DNA of 64,000 nt from Janibacter sp. A1S7 (GTDB taxonomy: Bacteria; Actinomycetota; Actinomycetes; Actinomycetales; Dermatophilaceae), in assembly GCF_037198315.1 (NCBI RefSeq), contig NZ_CP144913.1, positions 2,728,001 through 2,792,000 of the forward strand, written 5' to 3'. The translations under genes were made by a program, and so were the position numbers. The notes beneath the pieces were generated by a model that was not told where the DNA came from, ran no database searches, and saw only the letters and a program-made list of their open reading frames with translations. This document shows, in pieces, positions 31,461-41,615 of the stretch (position 1 is its first letter; each line of letters starts with the position of its first letter).

Positions 31461-33836
31461 TCATTGCTGCGCCATCGCGATGCGGAATCGTTCGTCGGGG
31501 TCGATGTAGTGGTCGTGGTCATCGAGTCCGAGGTCGATCTGGACCCAGTGGAGCCGTCCGGTGAAGTGACTCGTCCGGCTCGTGTAGTCGTCCCCCACCG
31601 TCGTCCCGGACTCGTACCCGATGTCGGTCGTCTCGTCGGCGGAGAAGACCATCGGCTGCGTCATCGCCACTCGTCCCGACCCCACCTTCGTACCGTCGTG
31701 GTAGAGGGTGACATCACCGCCCTTGGCGAGGCCGCCACCGTCATAGGCGAACTCCATCCGGATCTGGTGCGTGCCCGACGGGAGGGGCACCTCTGCCTCC
31801 ACGGGGAAGATGTGGATCCCCAGGACGTTGTAGACGAACTTCACCCTCCCCTCCCTCGCGTAGACCGCCCATCCCCCGAAACGTCCGCCCTGGGCGATGA
31901 CCACACCGTGTGCGGCCGTTCCCTCCGGCACGCTGACCTCAGCGGTCACCGAGAAGGACTTGTTCTTGATGCTCACGACGCTGTTCTCCGACAGCCGGCC
32001 CATGCCGGGAAAGAACAACTGGGAGGTGCCGTTGACCAAGGTCGGTCGACCGGCACTCTCCGGCTCGAGCCGCTCTGACGTGCGATCGTCCATCGGCAGG
32101 ACGTTGTACTTCACCGCTTCGATGAGCCAGAGGCGCTGCAGCTTGGCAAGCAGGTCGGGGCGCTCGGCCGCCAGGTTTCGAGCCTGGCTGTAGTCCTCGG
32201 TGCCGTCGTACAGCTCCCAGACATCGTCGTCGAAGGCCGGCAGTTCGCCGCCAACCATCACCCACGGGGTGCGGTGCTTGGTAACCGCACTCCACCCCTT
32301 GTGGTAGATGCCGCGGTTGGCGAACATCTCGAAGTACTGCAGGTCATGGCGCTCCGCGTCGTCCGGGCCACGAAAGCTGTAGAGCATGCTCGTGCCCTCC
32401 ATGGGCGACTGCTGCACGCCGTTGACCATCGTCGGCTCGGGCAGCCCCGCCGCCTCGAGGATCGTGGGCGCGATGTCAATGACGTGGGAGAACTGCGAGC
32501 GCAGACCACCGGGGTCGTCGATCCCCTCCGGCCAGTGCACGATCGTCCCGTTGCGCGTTCCGCCCCAGTGCGATGCGACCTGCTTGGTCCATTGGAAGGG
32601 CGTGTTCAGCGCCCACGCCCAACCCACCGCGTAGTGGTTGTAGGAACTCGGGGTGCCGAGCTCGTCCATCTTGGAGACCATGAACTCCGCAGTCTCCAAG
32701 TCAGCCATGCCGTTGAAATTGGCCATTTCGTTGAACGCGCCCTGCGTCGTGCCCTCGGCCGATGCCCCGTTGTCGCCCACGATGTAGTAGATGATCGTGT
32801 TGTCCAGGACCCCGAGATCCTCGATCGCCTCGACGACCCGGCCCACGTGGTGGTCGGTGTGCTCCAAGAACCCGGCGTACACCTCCATCTGCCGCTCCAG
32901 CACGGGCTTGAGCTCTTCCGGCATGTCGTCCCACGCCGGGATCTCGTCGTGCCTCGGTGTGAGCACCGCGTCCCGGGGGACCACGCCGAGGTCCTTCTGC
33001 CGGGCGATCGTCTGCTCCCGGAGGACGTCCCACCCCTGCGCGAACTGACCGGCGTACTTGTCGGCCCACTCCGGTGGAACGTGGTGCGGAGCGTGGGTCG
33101 CGCCGGGCGCGAAGTACATGAAGAACGGTCGGTCCGGCATCAACGCCTTCTGCTGACGCACCCAGGCACACGCACGGTCGGCCAGGTCCTCGGTGAGGTG
33201 GTACCCCTCGTCCTCGGTGGAGGGCGGCTCCACGGGAGTGGTACCGCTGTACAGAGCGGGGTCGTACTGGTTGTTCTCACCGCCGATGAAACCGTAGAAG
33301 GTCTCGAATCCGCCTCCGGCCGAAGGCCATCCGTCGAAGGGGCCCATCGGCGACGACTGCCATACGGGCACCTCGTGGCACTTGCCGAACTGCGCCGTGG
33401 AGTAGCCGTTGAGCTTCAACGTCATCGCCAGCGGTGCCTTCGTGTTCGGACGGACAGAACTGTTGCCAGGTGCCGAGGTCGCCGTTTCCGTGATGCTTCC
33501 CATCCCCACCGAGTGGTGGTTTCGGCCGGTGAGGAGCGCCTGCCGGGTGGGGGCGCACAGGGCCGTGGTGTGGAAGCGGTTGAAGCGGAGGCCGGCACCA
33601 GCGAGCCGGTCGGCGACCGGGGTGTGGCATGGTCCGCCGAACGCGCTGGACGCGCCGAATCCGACGTCGTCCAGCAGCACCACCAGCACATTGGGAGCAC
33701 CCGCCGGTGGCAGCAACGGTTCGATGGGCGGGTAGGCGGTCTCCGGATCCTTGGCGTCATAGGTCGTGTGCCTCGTCGCGGGACGATCCGGTATCGGCAG
33801 GATCGATCGGGAGTGCTGGTCAACTGGGGAGGTCAT
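31461..33836 (-). CDS. type I (formylglycine) arylsulfatase
   Basis: 791 residues from ATG 33836 (MTSPVDQHSRSILP); an upstream extension looks non-coding. Metal-binding VVLLDDVGFG (52-61) and the FGly motif C94-A-P-T-R with LLTGR place it in type I sulfatases. FMYFAPGATHAPHHVP and NGASAEGTTQGAFNE are further family blocks. A beta-sandwich-like C-terminal domain (about 600-791) is typical of long bacterial arylsulfatases. No signal peptide is visible, so it may be cytoplasmic. The activating enzyme is encoded immediately upstream. Confidence 0.92.
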   Translation of the reverse strand: MTSPVDQHSRSILPIPDRPATRHTTYDAKDPETAYPPIEPLLPPAGAPNVLVVLLDDVGFGASSAFGGPCHTPVADRLAGAGLRFNRFHTTALCAPTRQALLTGRNHHSVGMGSITETATSAPGNSSVRPNTKAPLAMTLKLNGYSTAQFGKCHEVPVWQSSPMGPFDGWPSAGGGFETFYGFIGGENNQYDPALYSGTTPVEPPSTEDEGYHLTEDLADRACAWVRQQKALMPDRPFFMYFAPGATHAPHHVPPEWADKYAGQFAQGWDVLREQTIARQKDLGVVPRDAVLTPRHDEIPAWDDMPEELKPVLERQMEVYAGFLEHTDHHVGRVVEAIEDLGVLDNTIIYYIVGDNGASAEGTTQGAFNEMANFNGMADLETAEFMVSKMDELGTPSSYNHYAVGWAWALNTPFQWTKQVASHWGGTRNGTIVHWPEGIDDPGGLRSQFSHVIDIAPTILEAAGLPEPTMVNGVQQSPMEGTSMLYSFRGPDDAERHDLQYFEMFANRGIYHKGWSAVTKHRTPWVMVGGELPAFDDDVWELYDGTEDYSQARNLAAERPDLLAKLQRLWLIEAVKYNVLPMDDRTSERLEPESAGRPTLVNGTSQLFFPGMGRLSENSVVSIKNKSFSVTAEVSVPEGTAAHGVVIAQGGRFGGWAVYAREGRVKFVYNVLGIHIFPVEAEVPLPSGTHQIRMEFAYDGGGLAKGGDVTLYHDGTKVGSGRVAMTQPMVFSADETTDIGYESGTTVGDDYTSRTSHFTGRLHWVQIDLGLDDHDHYIDPDERFRIAMAQQ

Positions 33837-33970
33837 GGCGGTCCTTTCGGCTCTTCCCGCGACGATGACACCGTGACCGCAGCCCGTCATCACCCGTCTT
33901 GCACGAGGTCGGGACAGCGCCGCGCACCGTCAGCCGATCTCAGCCGGTGGTGTGCACCGTGGATGGTGCG

Positions 33971-34900
33971 TCAGCGTGCACAGCGAAAGCCGATGTTCAC
34001 CGTGGCCGTGTCCTCACTCTGCGACGAGCGCGCCGCCGGCCTGAAGCGATAGCAGTACTCGGGGGTGCACAGGAACGAGCCCCCCTTGATCGTCCGCAGC
34101 GGGACGGGAGACACGGCCGCGGCGGTGTGCGGCGCGCCGCCGTGACAGCACGTGCCGTCCTTCGTCGTCCTGCCCGGCTCGAAGTCGGTGCCTGCGGCGC
34201 CGCGGGGCACGGCATGACGAGCGGTGTAGACGTCACTCGTCCACTCCCACACGTTGCCGATCATGTCTGCCAGGCCGTATCCGTTGGGGGGGTACGAGCC
34301 CACCGGCGCGGTTCCACCACCGTGGTCGCCGACCCGCTCGTACGGGAAGCGGCCCAGCCAGGTGTGGGCGTGGGCCACTCCGCCCGGGTACGGCTCATTG
34401 CCCCACGCGAAGCGCTGGTCGCCACGACCGCCATGACTCGCGTACTCGAATTCGGCCTCGGAGGGCAGCCTCTTGCCGACCCACGTGGCGTAGGCGACCG
34501 CGTCCTCGAAGGCCACCTGCACGACCGGATGACGCGATCTGTCGTCCACCGTCGAGCCGGGCCCCTCGGGGGCCCGCCACGACGCCCCCGGCACCCACCG
34601 CCACCACTGGCGCCAGTCGTTGAGATCCACGGGCCCTGAGGTCGGGGTGAAGACGAGACCGCCGGGAGTGAGGTCCTCCACGGCGCCGGGGACGTCGTCG
34701 GGGTCGATCGCGCGCTCGGCGACGGTGACATACCCGGTGGCGGCAACGAACGCGGCGAAATCCGCGTTCGTCACAGCGTGGCGGTCGATGGCGAAGGCGG
34801 CCACGGTGCGCTCGTGCACCGGCCCCTCTTCGGGGTAGAACTCCTGCGAGCCCATCCGGAACGTCCCACCATCGAGTCGAACCATGTCGTCCACGAGCAC
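33971..34900 (-). CDS. formylglycine-generating enzyme (SUMF1 family)
   Basis: 309 residues; GTG 34900 with AAGGG nine bases before (an ATG at 34885 is an alternative). FGE-sulfatase fold: [10 protein letters not shown] (9-18), [50 protein letters not shown]. The two copper-ligand cysteines lie in [19 protein letters not shown] (about C278 and C283). Both are kept, so it should convert the sulfatase Cys to formylglycine with oxygen. It is 134 bp upstream of its likely substrate gene on the same strand. Confidence 0.92.
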   Translation of the reverse strand: MLVDDMVRLDGGTFRMGSQEFYPEEGPVHERTVAAFAIDRHAVTNADFAAFVAATGYVTVAERAIDPDDVPGAVEDLTPGGLVFTPTSGPVDLNDWRQWWRWVPGASWRAPEGPGSTVDDRSRHPVVQVAFEDAVAYATWVGKRLPSEAEFEYASHGGRGDQRFAWGNEPYPGGVAHAHTWLGRFPYERVGDHGGGTAPVGSYPPNGYGLADMIGNVWEWTSDVYTARHAVPRGAAGTDFEPGRTTKDGTCCHGGAPHTAAAVSPVPLRTIKGGSFLCTPEYCYRFRPAARSSQSEDTATVNIGFRCAR

Positions 34901-35011
34901 GCGACACCACCCTTCGTCCCTGGGCGTGCGCCCACGTATCGACAGGAGCCCAGCGTGGCGGCACGCTGCGGACCCGTCAATGGGTGGAGACTGAACGCAA
35001 CCGCGCGAAGG

Positions 35012-35500
35012 TCAGTGCGCTGCGCGCTGTCGAGCGAAGAAGTCGAGCAGCACCGCGGCGCACTCCTCCTCACGGACGCCGCCGACGACCTCGGCCCGAT
35101 GGATCGACTGTCGATCGCGCACGATGTCCCACACCGAGCCGCAGGCGCCCATCTTCGGGTCCCACGCACCCAGGACGACCCGCGGCACCCGGGAGGCGAC
35201 CACCGCGCCGGCGCACATCGGGCAGGGCTCGAGTGTGACGACGAGAGTGCACCCGGTCAGGCGCCACTCCCCCTTCGCCTCCGCTGCCGCGCGAAGGGCG
35301 ACCACCTCGGCGTGGCCGGTGGGGTCCCCGTCGCGCTCGCGGGTGTTCCTCCCTTCGCCGATGATCGCTCCGTCCGCATCGACGACGAGGGCCCCGACCG
35401 GGATGTCCCCGTCGGCAACGGCCGACGTCCCGAGCTGGAGGGCACGGTCCATCCACGCCTCCTCGGCGGGTCGCTGCGGACGGGTCGGGTCGTGGCTCAC
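35012..35500 (-). CDS. tadA: tRNA-specific adenosine deaminase
   Basis: 162 residues from GTG 35500 (alternative ATG 35455). It makes inosine at the wobble position of tRNA-Arg(ACG). Zinc site: HAE in [10 protein letters not shown] and PCPMC in [15 protein letters not shown], with the catalytic Glu in HAE. Then [22 protein letters not shown], a TadA hallmark. It is divergent from upp with only 33 bp between starts; this pairing is common in actinobacteria. Confidence 0.93.
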   Translation of the reverse strand: MSHDPTRPQRPAEEAWMDRALQLGTSAVADGDIPVGALVVDADGAIIGEGRNTRERDGDPTGHAEVVALRAAAEAKGEWRLTGCTLVVTLEPCPMCAGAVVASRVPRVVLGAWDPKMGACGSVWDIVRDRQSIHRAEVVGGVREEECAAVLLDFFARQRAAH

Positions 35501-35520
35501 CCCTACAGTCTCCCGCACGG

Positions 35521-35526
35521 TAGGTT
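35521..35526 (+). promoter_or_regulatory. -10 element of upp (leaderless)
   Basis: TAGGTT, 7 nt before the upp ATG, no Shine-Dalgarno. Confidence 0.5.
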
Positions 35527-35533
35527 CGGGCCC

Positions 35534-36172
35534 ATGCGCGTCACCGTCCCCGACCACCCACTCATCGCCCACAAGCTGACCTACCTGCGGAAGAAGGACA
35601 CCGACAGCCCGACCTTCCGCCGGCTCGCCGAGGAGCTGGTGACGCTCCTGGCGTACGAGGCGACCCGGGAGGTGCGCTGCGAGCCCTTCGACATCGAGAC
35701 GCCCGTCGGTCCGACGACCGGGCTGAAGTTGTCGACACCGAAGCCGCTCGTGGTGCCGATCCTGCGTGCCGGGCTCGGGATGCTGGAGGGCATGGTCCGG
35801 TTGCTGCCGACCGCCGAGGTCGGGTTCCTCGGGATGCTGCGCAACGAGGAGACGCTCGAGGCGGTCACCTATGCCAACCGACTGCCCGACGACCTCTCGG
35901 GGCGGCAGTGCTATGTCATCGACCCGATGCTCGCCACCGGCGGCACCCTGGCGATGTCGATCCGGTACCTCGTCGAGCGGGGGGCCGACGACATCACGGC
36001 CGTCACGCTCATCGCGGCGCCCGAGGGCATCGACGCGCTCGAGCGGGATCTCGGTGAGCTGGACGTGCCGATCCGTCTGGTCACCGGCGCCGTCGACGAG
36101 AAGCTCGACGCGAACGGCTACATCGTCCCCGGACTCGGCGACGCCGGCGACCGCCTCTACGGCATCGTCTAG
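35534..36172 (+). CDS. upp: uracil phosphoribosyltransferase
   Basis: 212 residues, salvage of uracil with PRPP to UMP. Family blocks: [16 protein letters not shown] at the N-terminus, [14 protein letters not shown] (about 75-88), PRPP loop [14 protein letters not shown] (about 131-144) and the C-terminal uracil-binding [12 protein letters not shown]. Length is normal. The following 180 bp (36173-36352) hold no gene that I can support. Confidence 0.95.
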   Translation: MRVTVPDHPLIAHKLTYLRKKDTDSPTFRRLAEELVTLLAYEATREVRCEPFDIETPVGPTTGLKLSTPKPLVVPILRAGLGMLEGMVRLLPTAEVGFLGMLRNEETLEAVTYANRLPDDLSGRQCYVIDPMLATGGTLAMSIRYLVERGADDITAVTLIAAPEGIDALERDLGELDVPIRLVTGAVDEKLDANGYIVPGLGDAGDRLYGIV

Positions 36173-36352
36173 GTTGACTTCGAGACGTCCCGCCCCGAGG
36201 TCCGAGTCCGCGCAGTGGGCCAACCCGGCCGAGCCGGGCGCGGCGCGCCCACAGCGACTGCCTCACCTGTCCCACTGGACACATCTGCAACACTGGAACG
36301 TCCCCCTGCGCCCTCGCGGGCCCAGCCGCCCGAAGACGGAGTCGAACGACCC

Positions 36353-36526
36353 ATGAACACGCCACCGATCAAGAAGATCGTCCTCTGGCTGGTCACGATC
36401 TTCCTCCTCTACGCGATCCTGACCTCCCCCACCGACGCCGCCGACATGGTCGGCACCGCCTGGGGGATCCTGGGCAACGGCGTGGAGAACATCGGTCGCT
36501 TCTTCGACTCACTGATCAGCAGGTAG
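36353..36526 (+). CDS. 57-residue membrane protein
   Basis: Starts MNTPPIKKIVLWLVTIFLLY; one membrane helix at about 9-26, then a short amphipathic tail GILGNGVENIGRFFDSLIS. It ends 4 bp before the PH-domain gene and is probably co-transcribed with it. Similar short proteins precede PH-domain genes in other actinobacteria, from memory. Function unknown. Confidence 0.7.
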   Translation: MNTPPIKKIVLWLVTIFLLYAILTSPTDAADMVGTAWGILGNGVENIGRFFDSLISR

Positions 36527-36530
36527 ACCC

Positions 36531-37217
36531 GTGTCGGCGCGCGTCGACGAGGGCGGTGTCCAGCGCTACCTGCTCCCCGGCGAGACACCGGCCGCGGAGA
36601 TCCGCTACCACCCGATCGTCCTGCTCAAGCCGGCCCTGGTCGTCCTGGCGGCCACGGTCGTCGCGCTGTGGCTGGACCTGTCGGTCAGCATCGCCCACAG
36701 CGGGATGCTGAAGTACGTGTGGCTCCTGTGGATCATCGCCTGCCTCTGGGCCGCTTGGCAGTGGATCGAGTGGCGTCACACCCAGGTCGTGGCCACGGAC
36801 AAGCGCATCGTCCTCTTCGAGGGGTGGATCAACCACAAGGTCTCGATGATGCCGCTGAAGAAGGTCACCGACATGGGGTACAAGCGCTCCCTGCTCGGCC
36901 GCGTCCTCGGCTACGGCACCTTCATCCTCGAGAGCGCCGGTCAGGACCAGGCGCTGTCGCAGATCTCCTTCGTCCCGAACCCGGACGACAACTACCGGGC
37001 GATCTGCGCCGTCGTCTTCGGTCTGACCGACCCGACCCGCGACGATGACGACGATCCGGCGTGGGAGACCTCGCAACAGGCGGGCGCGGGTGACGATGAC
37101 GACTCCTGGCCGCAGATGAGGGGCCACGCCTCGATCTACCGCAGCCGCGACCTCGTGCAGCGGGACCGGGACGCCGACACCGGTGAGCTGCCGCCGTACG
37201 ACCCGTACGGCTCCTGA
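36531..37217 (+). CDS. bacterial PH-domain membrane protein
   Basis: 228 residues, GTG start. Two membrane helices at about 30-48 and 60-78, then a bPH domain (about 80-160) with WRHTQVVATDKRIVLFEGWINHKV, SMMPLKKVTDM and YGTFILESAGQDQ, the pattern of YdbS-like proteins. A long acidic, disordered tail follows. Role at the membrane is unknown. Confidence 0.82.
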   Translation: MSARVDEGGVQRYLLPGETPAAEIRYHPIVLLKPALVVLAATVVALWLDLSVSIAHSGMLKYVWLLWIIACLWAAWQWIEWRHTQVVATDKRIVLFEGWINHKVSMMPLKKVTDMGYKRSLLGRVLGYGTFILESAGQDQALSQISFVPNPDDNYRAICAVVFGLTDPTRDDDDDPAWETSQQAGAGDDDDSWPQMRGHASIYRSRDLVQRDRDADTGELPPYDPYGS

Positions 37218-37358
37218 CCCGACTCGCGCCCGCGCACTGCGGACGAGCAGGACGCGACTGCCCCCGCAGTTGCGAGCGGGCGCCGCTGCGGGTCCGCGAC
37301 TGTGGGTGGAGGCCGGGGCGTGGGGGGAGATGACGGGGTGGGGGACGAGAGAGACATG

Positions 37359-37402
37359 ACGAGGGGCGGCGCCCACCCGATCGGGTGGGCGCCGCCCCTC
37401 GT
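37359..37402. terminator. 20-bp stem bidirectional terminator
   Basis: Perfect 20-bp stem (37359-37378 with 37383-37402), loop GATC, between the convergent PH-domain gene and pntB. Confidence 0.85.
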
Positions 37403-37416
37403 GTGGTGTGCTCCGG

Positions 37417-38868
37417 TCAGAGCGACCTGAGGATGTCCCCGACGCGCTCCTTGGCATCACCGAAGAGCATCTGGGTGTTCTCCTTGAAGAACAGCGGGTT
37501 CTGCACCCCGGCGTAGCCGGTGGCCATCGACCGCTTGAAGACGATGACGTCCTTGGCGTTCCAGACCTCCAGGACCGGCATCCCGGCGATCGGGCTGCTG
37601 GGGTCCTCCGCCGCGGCCGGGTTGACGGTGTCGTTGGCGCCGATGACGAGCACGACGTCCGTCTGCGGGAAGTCGTCGTTGATCTCGTCCATCTCGAGCA
37701 CGACGTCGTAGGGCACCTTCGCCTCCGCGAGGAGGACGTTCATGTGCCCCGGCAGACGACCGGCGACCGGGTGGATGCCGAACCGGACGTCGACTCCCTT
37801 CGCCCGCAGCCGCTCCGTGAGGTCGGCGACCGGGTACTGCGCCTGGGCCACGGCCATCCCGTACCCGGGTGCGATGACGACCGACGAGGCGTCGCCGAGC
37901 ATCTCGGCGACCGCTTCGGCGTTGGTCTCCCGGTGCTCGCCGTAGTCCTCGTCCCCGCTGGAGGCCGGCGCGTCGGCACCGAATCCACCGGCGATGACGG
38001 AGATGAACGAGCGGTTCATCGCCTTGCACATGATGTAGGACAGGAAGGCACCCGAGGAACCCACGAGCGCACCGGTGACGATGAGCAGGTCGTTGGAGAG
38101 CATGAAGCCGGCCGCGGCCGCCGCCCAGCCCGAGTAGCTGTTGAGCATCGAGATGACGACCGGCATGTCGCCGCCTCCGATGGAGGCGACCAGGTGCCAA
38201 CCGAAGAGCAACGCGATGACGGTCATGATCGCCAGCGGCACCAGCGACGGCGAGACCACGAACCACGCACCGAGCGCGACCGAGACCAGCACGGCCAGCA
38301 GGTTGAGCCAGTGGCGCATCGGGAGCACCAGCGGCGCGGACTTCATCTTCGCGCTCAGCTTGAGGTAGGCCACGATCGAGCCGGTGAAGGTCAGGGCACC
38401 GATGAAGACACCGACGAAGACCTCTCCGTTGTGGATGCCGACCATGTCGATGGCCTCGAGGGCCCGGTGCGCCTCGACCGCCTCCGGCGAGTCACCGTGC
38501 GCACCGAGGAAGGAGTTGTAGCCGACCAGCACGGCGGCCAGGCCGACGAAGGAGTGCATCATCGCGATGAGCTCCGGCATGCCGGTCATCTCGACGCGAC
38601 GGGCGATCCGCACACCGATCGCCCCACCCAGGGCCATCGTGATCACCAGGACGCCGAGCCCCCACTTGCCGGAGTCGACGGCAGCACCGGGGCCGTCGTA
38701 GACGCCCTTGACGACGAGGGCGATGGTGGCCGCCAGCGCGATCACCATGCCCGCGATACCGAACCAGTTGCCGTGCTTGGCGGACTCGTGCTTGCTCAGC
38801 CCCGCGAGGCTGAGGATGAACAACAGGGCCGCGACGATGTAGGCGGCGGTGACGACTGTGGAAAGCAC
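37417..38868 (-). CDS. pntB: NAD(P) transhydrogenase subunit beta
   Basis: 483 residues, GTG start three bases after the pntA stop. The N-terminal two thirds hold about nine membrane helices ([15 protein letters not shown]...). The C-terminal NADP(H) domain III has [38 protein letters not shown] and NDTVNPAA, typical of PntB. With PntA it couples proton entry to hydride transfer from NADH to NADP+. Confidence 0.95.
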   Translation of the reverse strand: MLSTVVTAAYIVAALLFILSLAGLSKHESAKHGNWFGIAGMVIALAATIALVVKGVYDGPGAAVDSGKWGLGVLVITMALGGAIGVRIARRVEMTGMPELIAMMHSFVGLAAVLVGYNSFLGAHGDSPEAVEAHRALEAIDMVGIHNGEVFVGVFIGALTFTGSIVAYLKLSAKMKSAPLVLPMRHWLNLLAVLVSVALGAWFVVSPSLVPLAIMTVIALLFGWHLVASIGGGDMPVVISMLNSYSGWAAAAAGFMLSNDLLIVTGALVGSSGAFLSYIMCKAMNRSFISVIAGGFGADAPASSGDEDYGEHRETNAEAVAEMLGDASSVVIAPGYGMAVAQAQYPVADLTERLRAKGVDVRFGIHPVAGRLPGHMNVLLAEAKVPYDVVLEMDEINDDFPQTDVVLVIGANDTVNPAAAEDPSSPIAGMPVLEVWNAKDVIVFKRSMATGYAGVQNPLFFKENTQMLFGDAKERVGDILRSL

Positions 38869-38871
38869 GAC

Positions 38872-40404
38872 TCAGCCCTTCCGGAACATGTTGAGCATCC
38901 GCTGCGTCACGGTGAAGCCACCGAAGACGTTGATGCTGGCGAAGAAGATCGCGGCTGCGGCGACCACCTGGATGGCAAGGGTCGACGACGTCACCTGGAG
39001 CAGTGCGCCGACGACGATGATCCCGGAGATGGCGTTGGTGACCGACATCAGCGGCGTGTGCAGGGCATGGGCCACGTTGCCGATGACGTAGAAGCCGATG
39101 ACGACGGCCAGCGCGAAGACGATGAAGTGCGACAGGAAGGCTGCCGGCATGAAGGCGGCCGCGATCAGGAACAGCGCGGCGGCGCCCCCGATGAGGGCGA
39201 ACTTGCGGTTCGGGTTGACCGGCTTCTTCGGCTCGGGCTCCGGCGCGGGCTCCGTGGCCGCGGGCGCTGCCGGTGCGGCCGAGACCTGCACCGGCGGCGG
39301 CGGCCAGAGCGTCTCCTTCTCCCTCGTCACGGTCATGCCACGCACGACGGTGTCCTCCATGTCGAGGACGGCCTGGCCGTCCTTGCCGGGGGTGACCAGC
39401 TTCAGGAGGTTGACGACGTTGGTGCCGTACAGCTGGCTGGCCTGGGTGGGCAGCCGGCCGGCCAGGTCGGTGTAGCCGATGATGCGCACGCCGTTGTCGG
39501 TGACGACCCGCTCGTCCGCGACGGAGCCGGCGACGTTGCCACCGGTCCCGGCGGCCATGTCGATGATGACCGAGCCCGGCTTCATCGAGGCGACCATCTC
39601 CTCGGTGATCAGCCGCGGGGCGGGCTTGCCGGGGATCAGGGCCGTGGTGATGATGATGTCGACGTCCTGGGCCTGCTGCGCGTACAGCTCGGCGGCCTTG
39701 GCGTTGAAGTCCTCCGAGGCCTCCTTGGCATAGCCGTCGGCGGAGATCTCCTGCTGGACGTCGACCTCGAGGAAGTCGGCGCCCATCGACTCGACCTGCT
39801 CGGCGACCTCAGGGCGCACGTCGAACGCGCGCACGATCGCACCGAGGGAGCCGGCCGCACCGATCGCCGCGAGACCGGCCACGCCGGCACCGCAGACGAG
39901 GACCTTGGCCGGTGGGACCTTGCCCGCTGCCGTGACCTGCCCGGTGAACAGGCCACCGAACTCGTGCGCGGACTCGACGACCGCGCGGTAGCCGGCGATG
40001 TTGGCCATCGAGGAGAGCACGTCGAGGGACTGCGCACGCGAGATGCGCGGCACGGCGTCCATCGCCATCGCGGTCACGCCCTGCTCGCGCAGCGCCTCGA
40101 CCTTCTCCGGGTTCAGGGCAGGTGCCAGCAGGGAGGTCAACACCGCTCCCGTACGCAGCCGGGGCACCTCGTCGTCGGTGGGGGCGTTGATCTTGGCGAC
40201 GATGTCGCTGGCCCACACCTCCGCGCTCTCGCCGAGGGTCGCTCCGGCATCGACGTACCCCTGGTCGGGGTAGGCCGAAGCCTCTCCTGCGCCGGGCTCG
40301 ACGATCACGTCGTAGCCCAGCTTGATCATCTGCGCGACGGTCTTGGGAGTCGCGGCAACACGGGTTTCCCCGGCCTTCGACTCCTTGGGTACGCCAATTC
40401 GCAT
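38872..40404 (-). CDS. pntA: NAD(P) transhydrogenase subunit alpha
   Basis: 510 residues, the same length as E. coli PntA, so the alpha chain is not split into PntAA/PntAB as in many bacteria. NAD(H) domain [41 protein letters not shown] (about 171-190) and the mobile loop around [12 protein letters not shown] Pro/Ala/Glu linker at about 375-410 leads to three or four membrane helices (about 415-500). Start ATG 40404 has TGGAG upstream. First gene of the pntAB operon. Confidence 0.95.
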   Translation of the reverse strand: MRIGVPKESKAGETRVAATPKTVAQMIKLGYDVIVEPGAGEASAYPDQGYVDAGATLGESAEVWASDIVAKINAPTDDEVPRLRTGAVLTSLLAPALNPEKVEALREQGVTAMAMDAVPRISRAQSLDVLSSMANIAGYRAVVESAHEFGGLFTGQVTAAGKVPPAKVLVCGAGVAGLAAIGAAGSLGAIVRAFDVRPEVAEQVESMGADFLEVDVQQEISADGYAKEASEDFNAKAAELYAQQAQDVDIIITTALIPGKPAPRLITEEMVASMKPGSVIIDMAAGTGGNVAGSVADERVVTDNGVRIIGYTDLAGRLPTQASQLYGTNVVNLLKLVTPGKDGQAVLDMEDTVVRGMTVTREKETLWPPPPVQVSAAPAAPAATEPAPEPEPKKPVNPNRKFALIGGAAALFLIAAAFMPAAFLSHFIVFALAVVIGFYVIGNVAHALHTPLMSVTNAISGIIVVGALLQVTSSTLAIQVVAAAAIFFASINVFGGFTVTQRMLNMFRKG

Positions 40405-40569
40405 CGTCACTCCAGTACTGGGGTGTGGTGGGTGTGGGTCGTTGCGCAACCTACGACAATGCGCGCGAGAACCCACGTCTTTGTGATGGGGATGATGATC
40501 ACAGTGCCACGTGGTGAGACGACGATCCGTCTCACTGGACGGCACGGGCAGCGCCGCGTGCCGGGATGG

Positions 40570-40734
40570 TCAGTCGTCGGTCGACGGGCTCGCGGTGTCG
40601 TCGTGCTCTGCCGCCTCGGCGGCGGCCAAGGCCGCTTCGCGGGCCGCGTCCTCGTCGTCCCAGACGGTGTGCTCGACGTGCTCGCGCCCGCCGGCGGCGG
40701 ACATCATGAGCAGCAGGACGAGCAGCCGGACCAT
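40570..40734 (-). CDS. 54-residue hypothetical protein
   Basis: ATG 40734 has a strong site GGAGG five bases before. The product has a short hydrophobic start MVRLLVLLLMMSAAGG and an acidic, Ala-rich tail (DDEDAAREAALAAAEAAEHDD). It may be a small membrane-associated or exported peptide. There is no family I recognise. The 288 bp upstream (40735-41022) hold no other gene. Confidence 0.5.
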   Translation of the reverse strand: MVRLLVLLLMMSAAGGREHVEHTVWDDEDAAREAALAAAEAAEHDDTASPSTDD

Positions 40735-41022
40735 CGTGACCTCCGAGGCGAAGGGGGCGTGCCCGGATCTCGATTCGGCACGCCTTCCCATCGTAGTGCC
40801 GACCGGGATGTCGGATGGCGATACTCTTTAGTAACCTTGAGGCCACGGCGGTTGGGCGGCCACGCCACATCGCGGGCCGGTCTTCCTCGACGTCCATCGT
40901 GACGGACCCGGCCCTCCCCTGCCCTCGGTCGACGAGCGGGATGTGAGGACCGGGCGCCCCGGTGCGGGCCATCGCGCACTCCTGGCATGCGCACACCCCT
41001 GCGGGTGTGCCACTGTGCCGGG

Positions 41023-41550
41023 ATGACATCCCCCCTGTTCTGGAACGGCTGGACACCCTTGATCCAGGTGACGCTCATGGCGAGCGTCGGCTACCTCGCT
41101 CTGGTCCTGCTGCTGCGCACCACCGGGCCGCGCACGATGGCCAAGATGACCCCGCTGGACTTCGTCCTCGCCGTGACCCTCGGCTCGGCCTTCGGCCGCG
41201 TCCTGACGGCGGAGAAGTCGACGGTCAGCCAGCTGCTCTGGCTGCTGGTCTTCCTCATCGCCCTGCAGTGGATCCTGGCGTGGCTGCGGTCCCGGTCGAC
41301 GTTCTTCCGCCGCCTGCTGGACCACCCGCCCGTGGTGCTCTACGAGGACGGTCGGATGCGCAATCGTGCACTTCGACGCCACCGGCTCATCGACGACGAC
41401 GTGCACGAGGCCGTGCGCGGCTCGGGCAAGGGCTCCCTCGAGGACGTGCACACGGTGCTGCTGCTGCGCGAGGGGACGCTCGCAGTCATCGGCCGTGACG
41501 ACATCGGGGACTCGTCGAGCGTGACCCCCTACGTGGCTCGCGAGGGCTGA
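41023..41550 (+). CDS. DUF421 (YetF-like) membrane protein
   Basis: 175 residues from ATG 41023 (MTSPLFWNGWTPLIQV). Three N-terminal membrane helices to about 90, with LLRTTGPRTMAKMTPLDFVLAVTLGSAFGRVLT, the DUF421 signature. The soluble C-terminal part PVVLYEDGRMRNRALRRHRL...DVHTVLLLREGTLAVI matches the YetF domain. A GC-rich hairpin (40991-41010) sits just before the start. Function unknown. Confidence 0.85.
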   Translation: MTSPLFWNGWTPLIQVTLMASVGYLALVLLLRTTGPRTMAKMTPLDFVLAVTLGSAFGRVLTAEKSTVSQLLWLLVFLIALQWILAWLRSRSTFFRRLLDHPPVVLYEDGRMRNRALRRHRLIDDDVHEAVRGSGKGSLEDVHTVLLLREGTLAVIGRDDIGDSSSVTPYVAREG

Positions 41551-41551
41551 C

Positions 41552-41566
41552 GGGGCGCGACGCCCC
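41552..41566. terminator. short GC hairpin after DUF421 gene
   Basis: GGGGCG-CGA-CGCCCC two bases after the stop and before the convergent PLP enzyme gene. Confidence 0.4.
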
Positions 41567-41615
41567 CGGAGGCGCCGTCGGCCACGTGGTCGATGGCCGT
41601 GCCGGACCCGCCGAG

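Noticed and set aside
37408..40902. Very long plus-strand open frame (over 1,100 codons) across pntAB
   Set aside because: It is a shadow rich in Asp/Arg/Gly/His, typical of the complement of high-GC genes; pntA and pntB are unmistakable on the minus strand.
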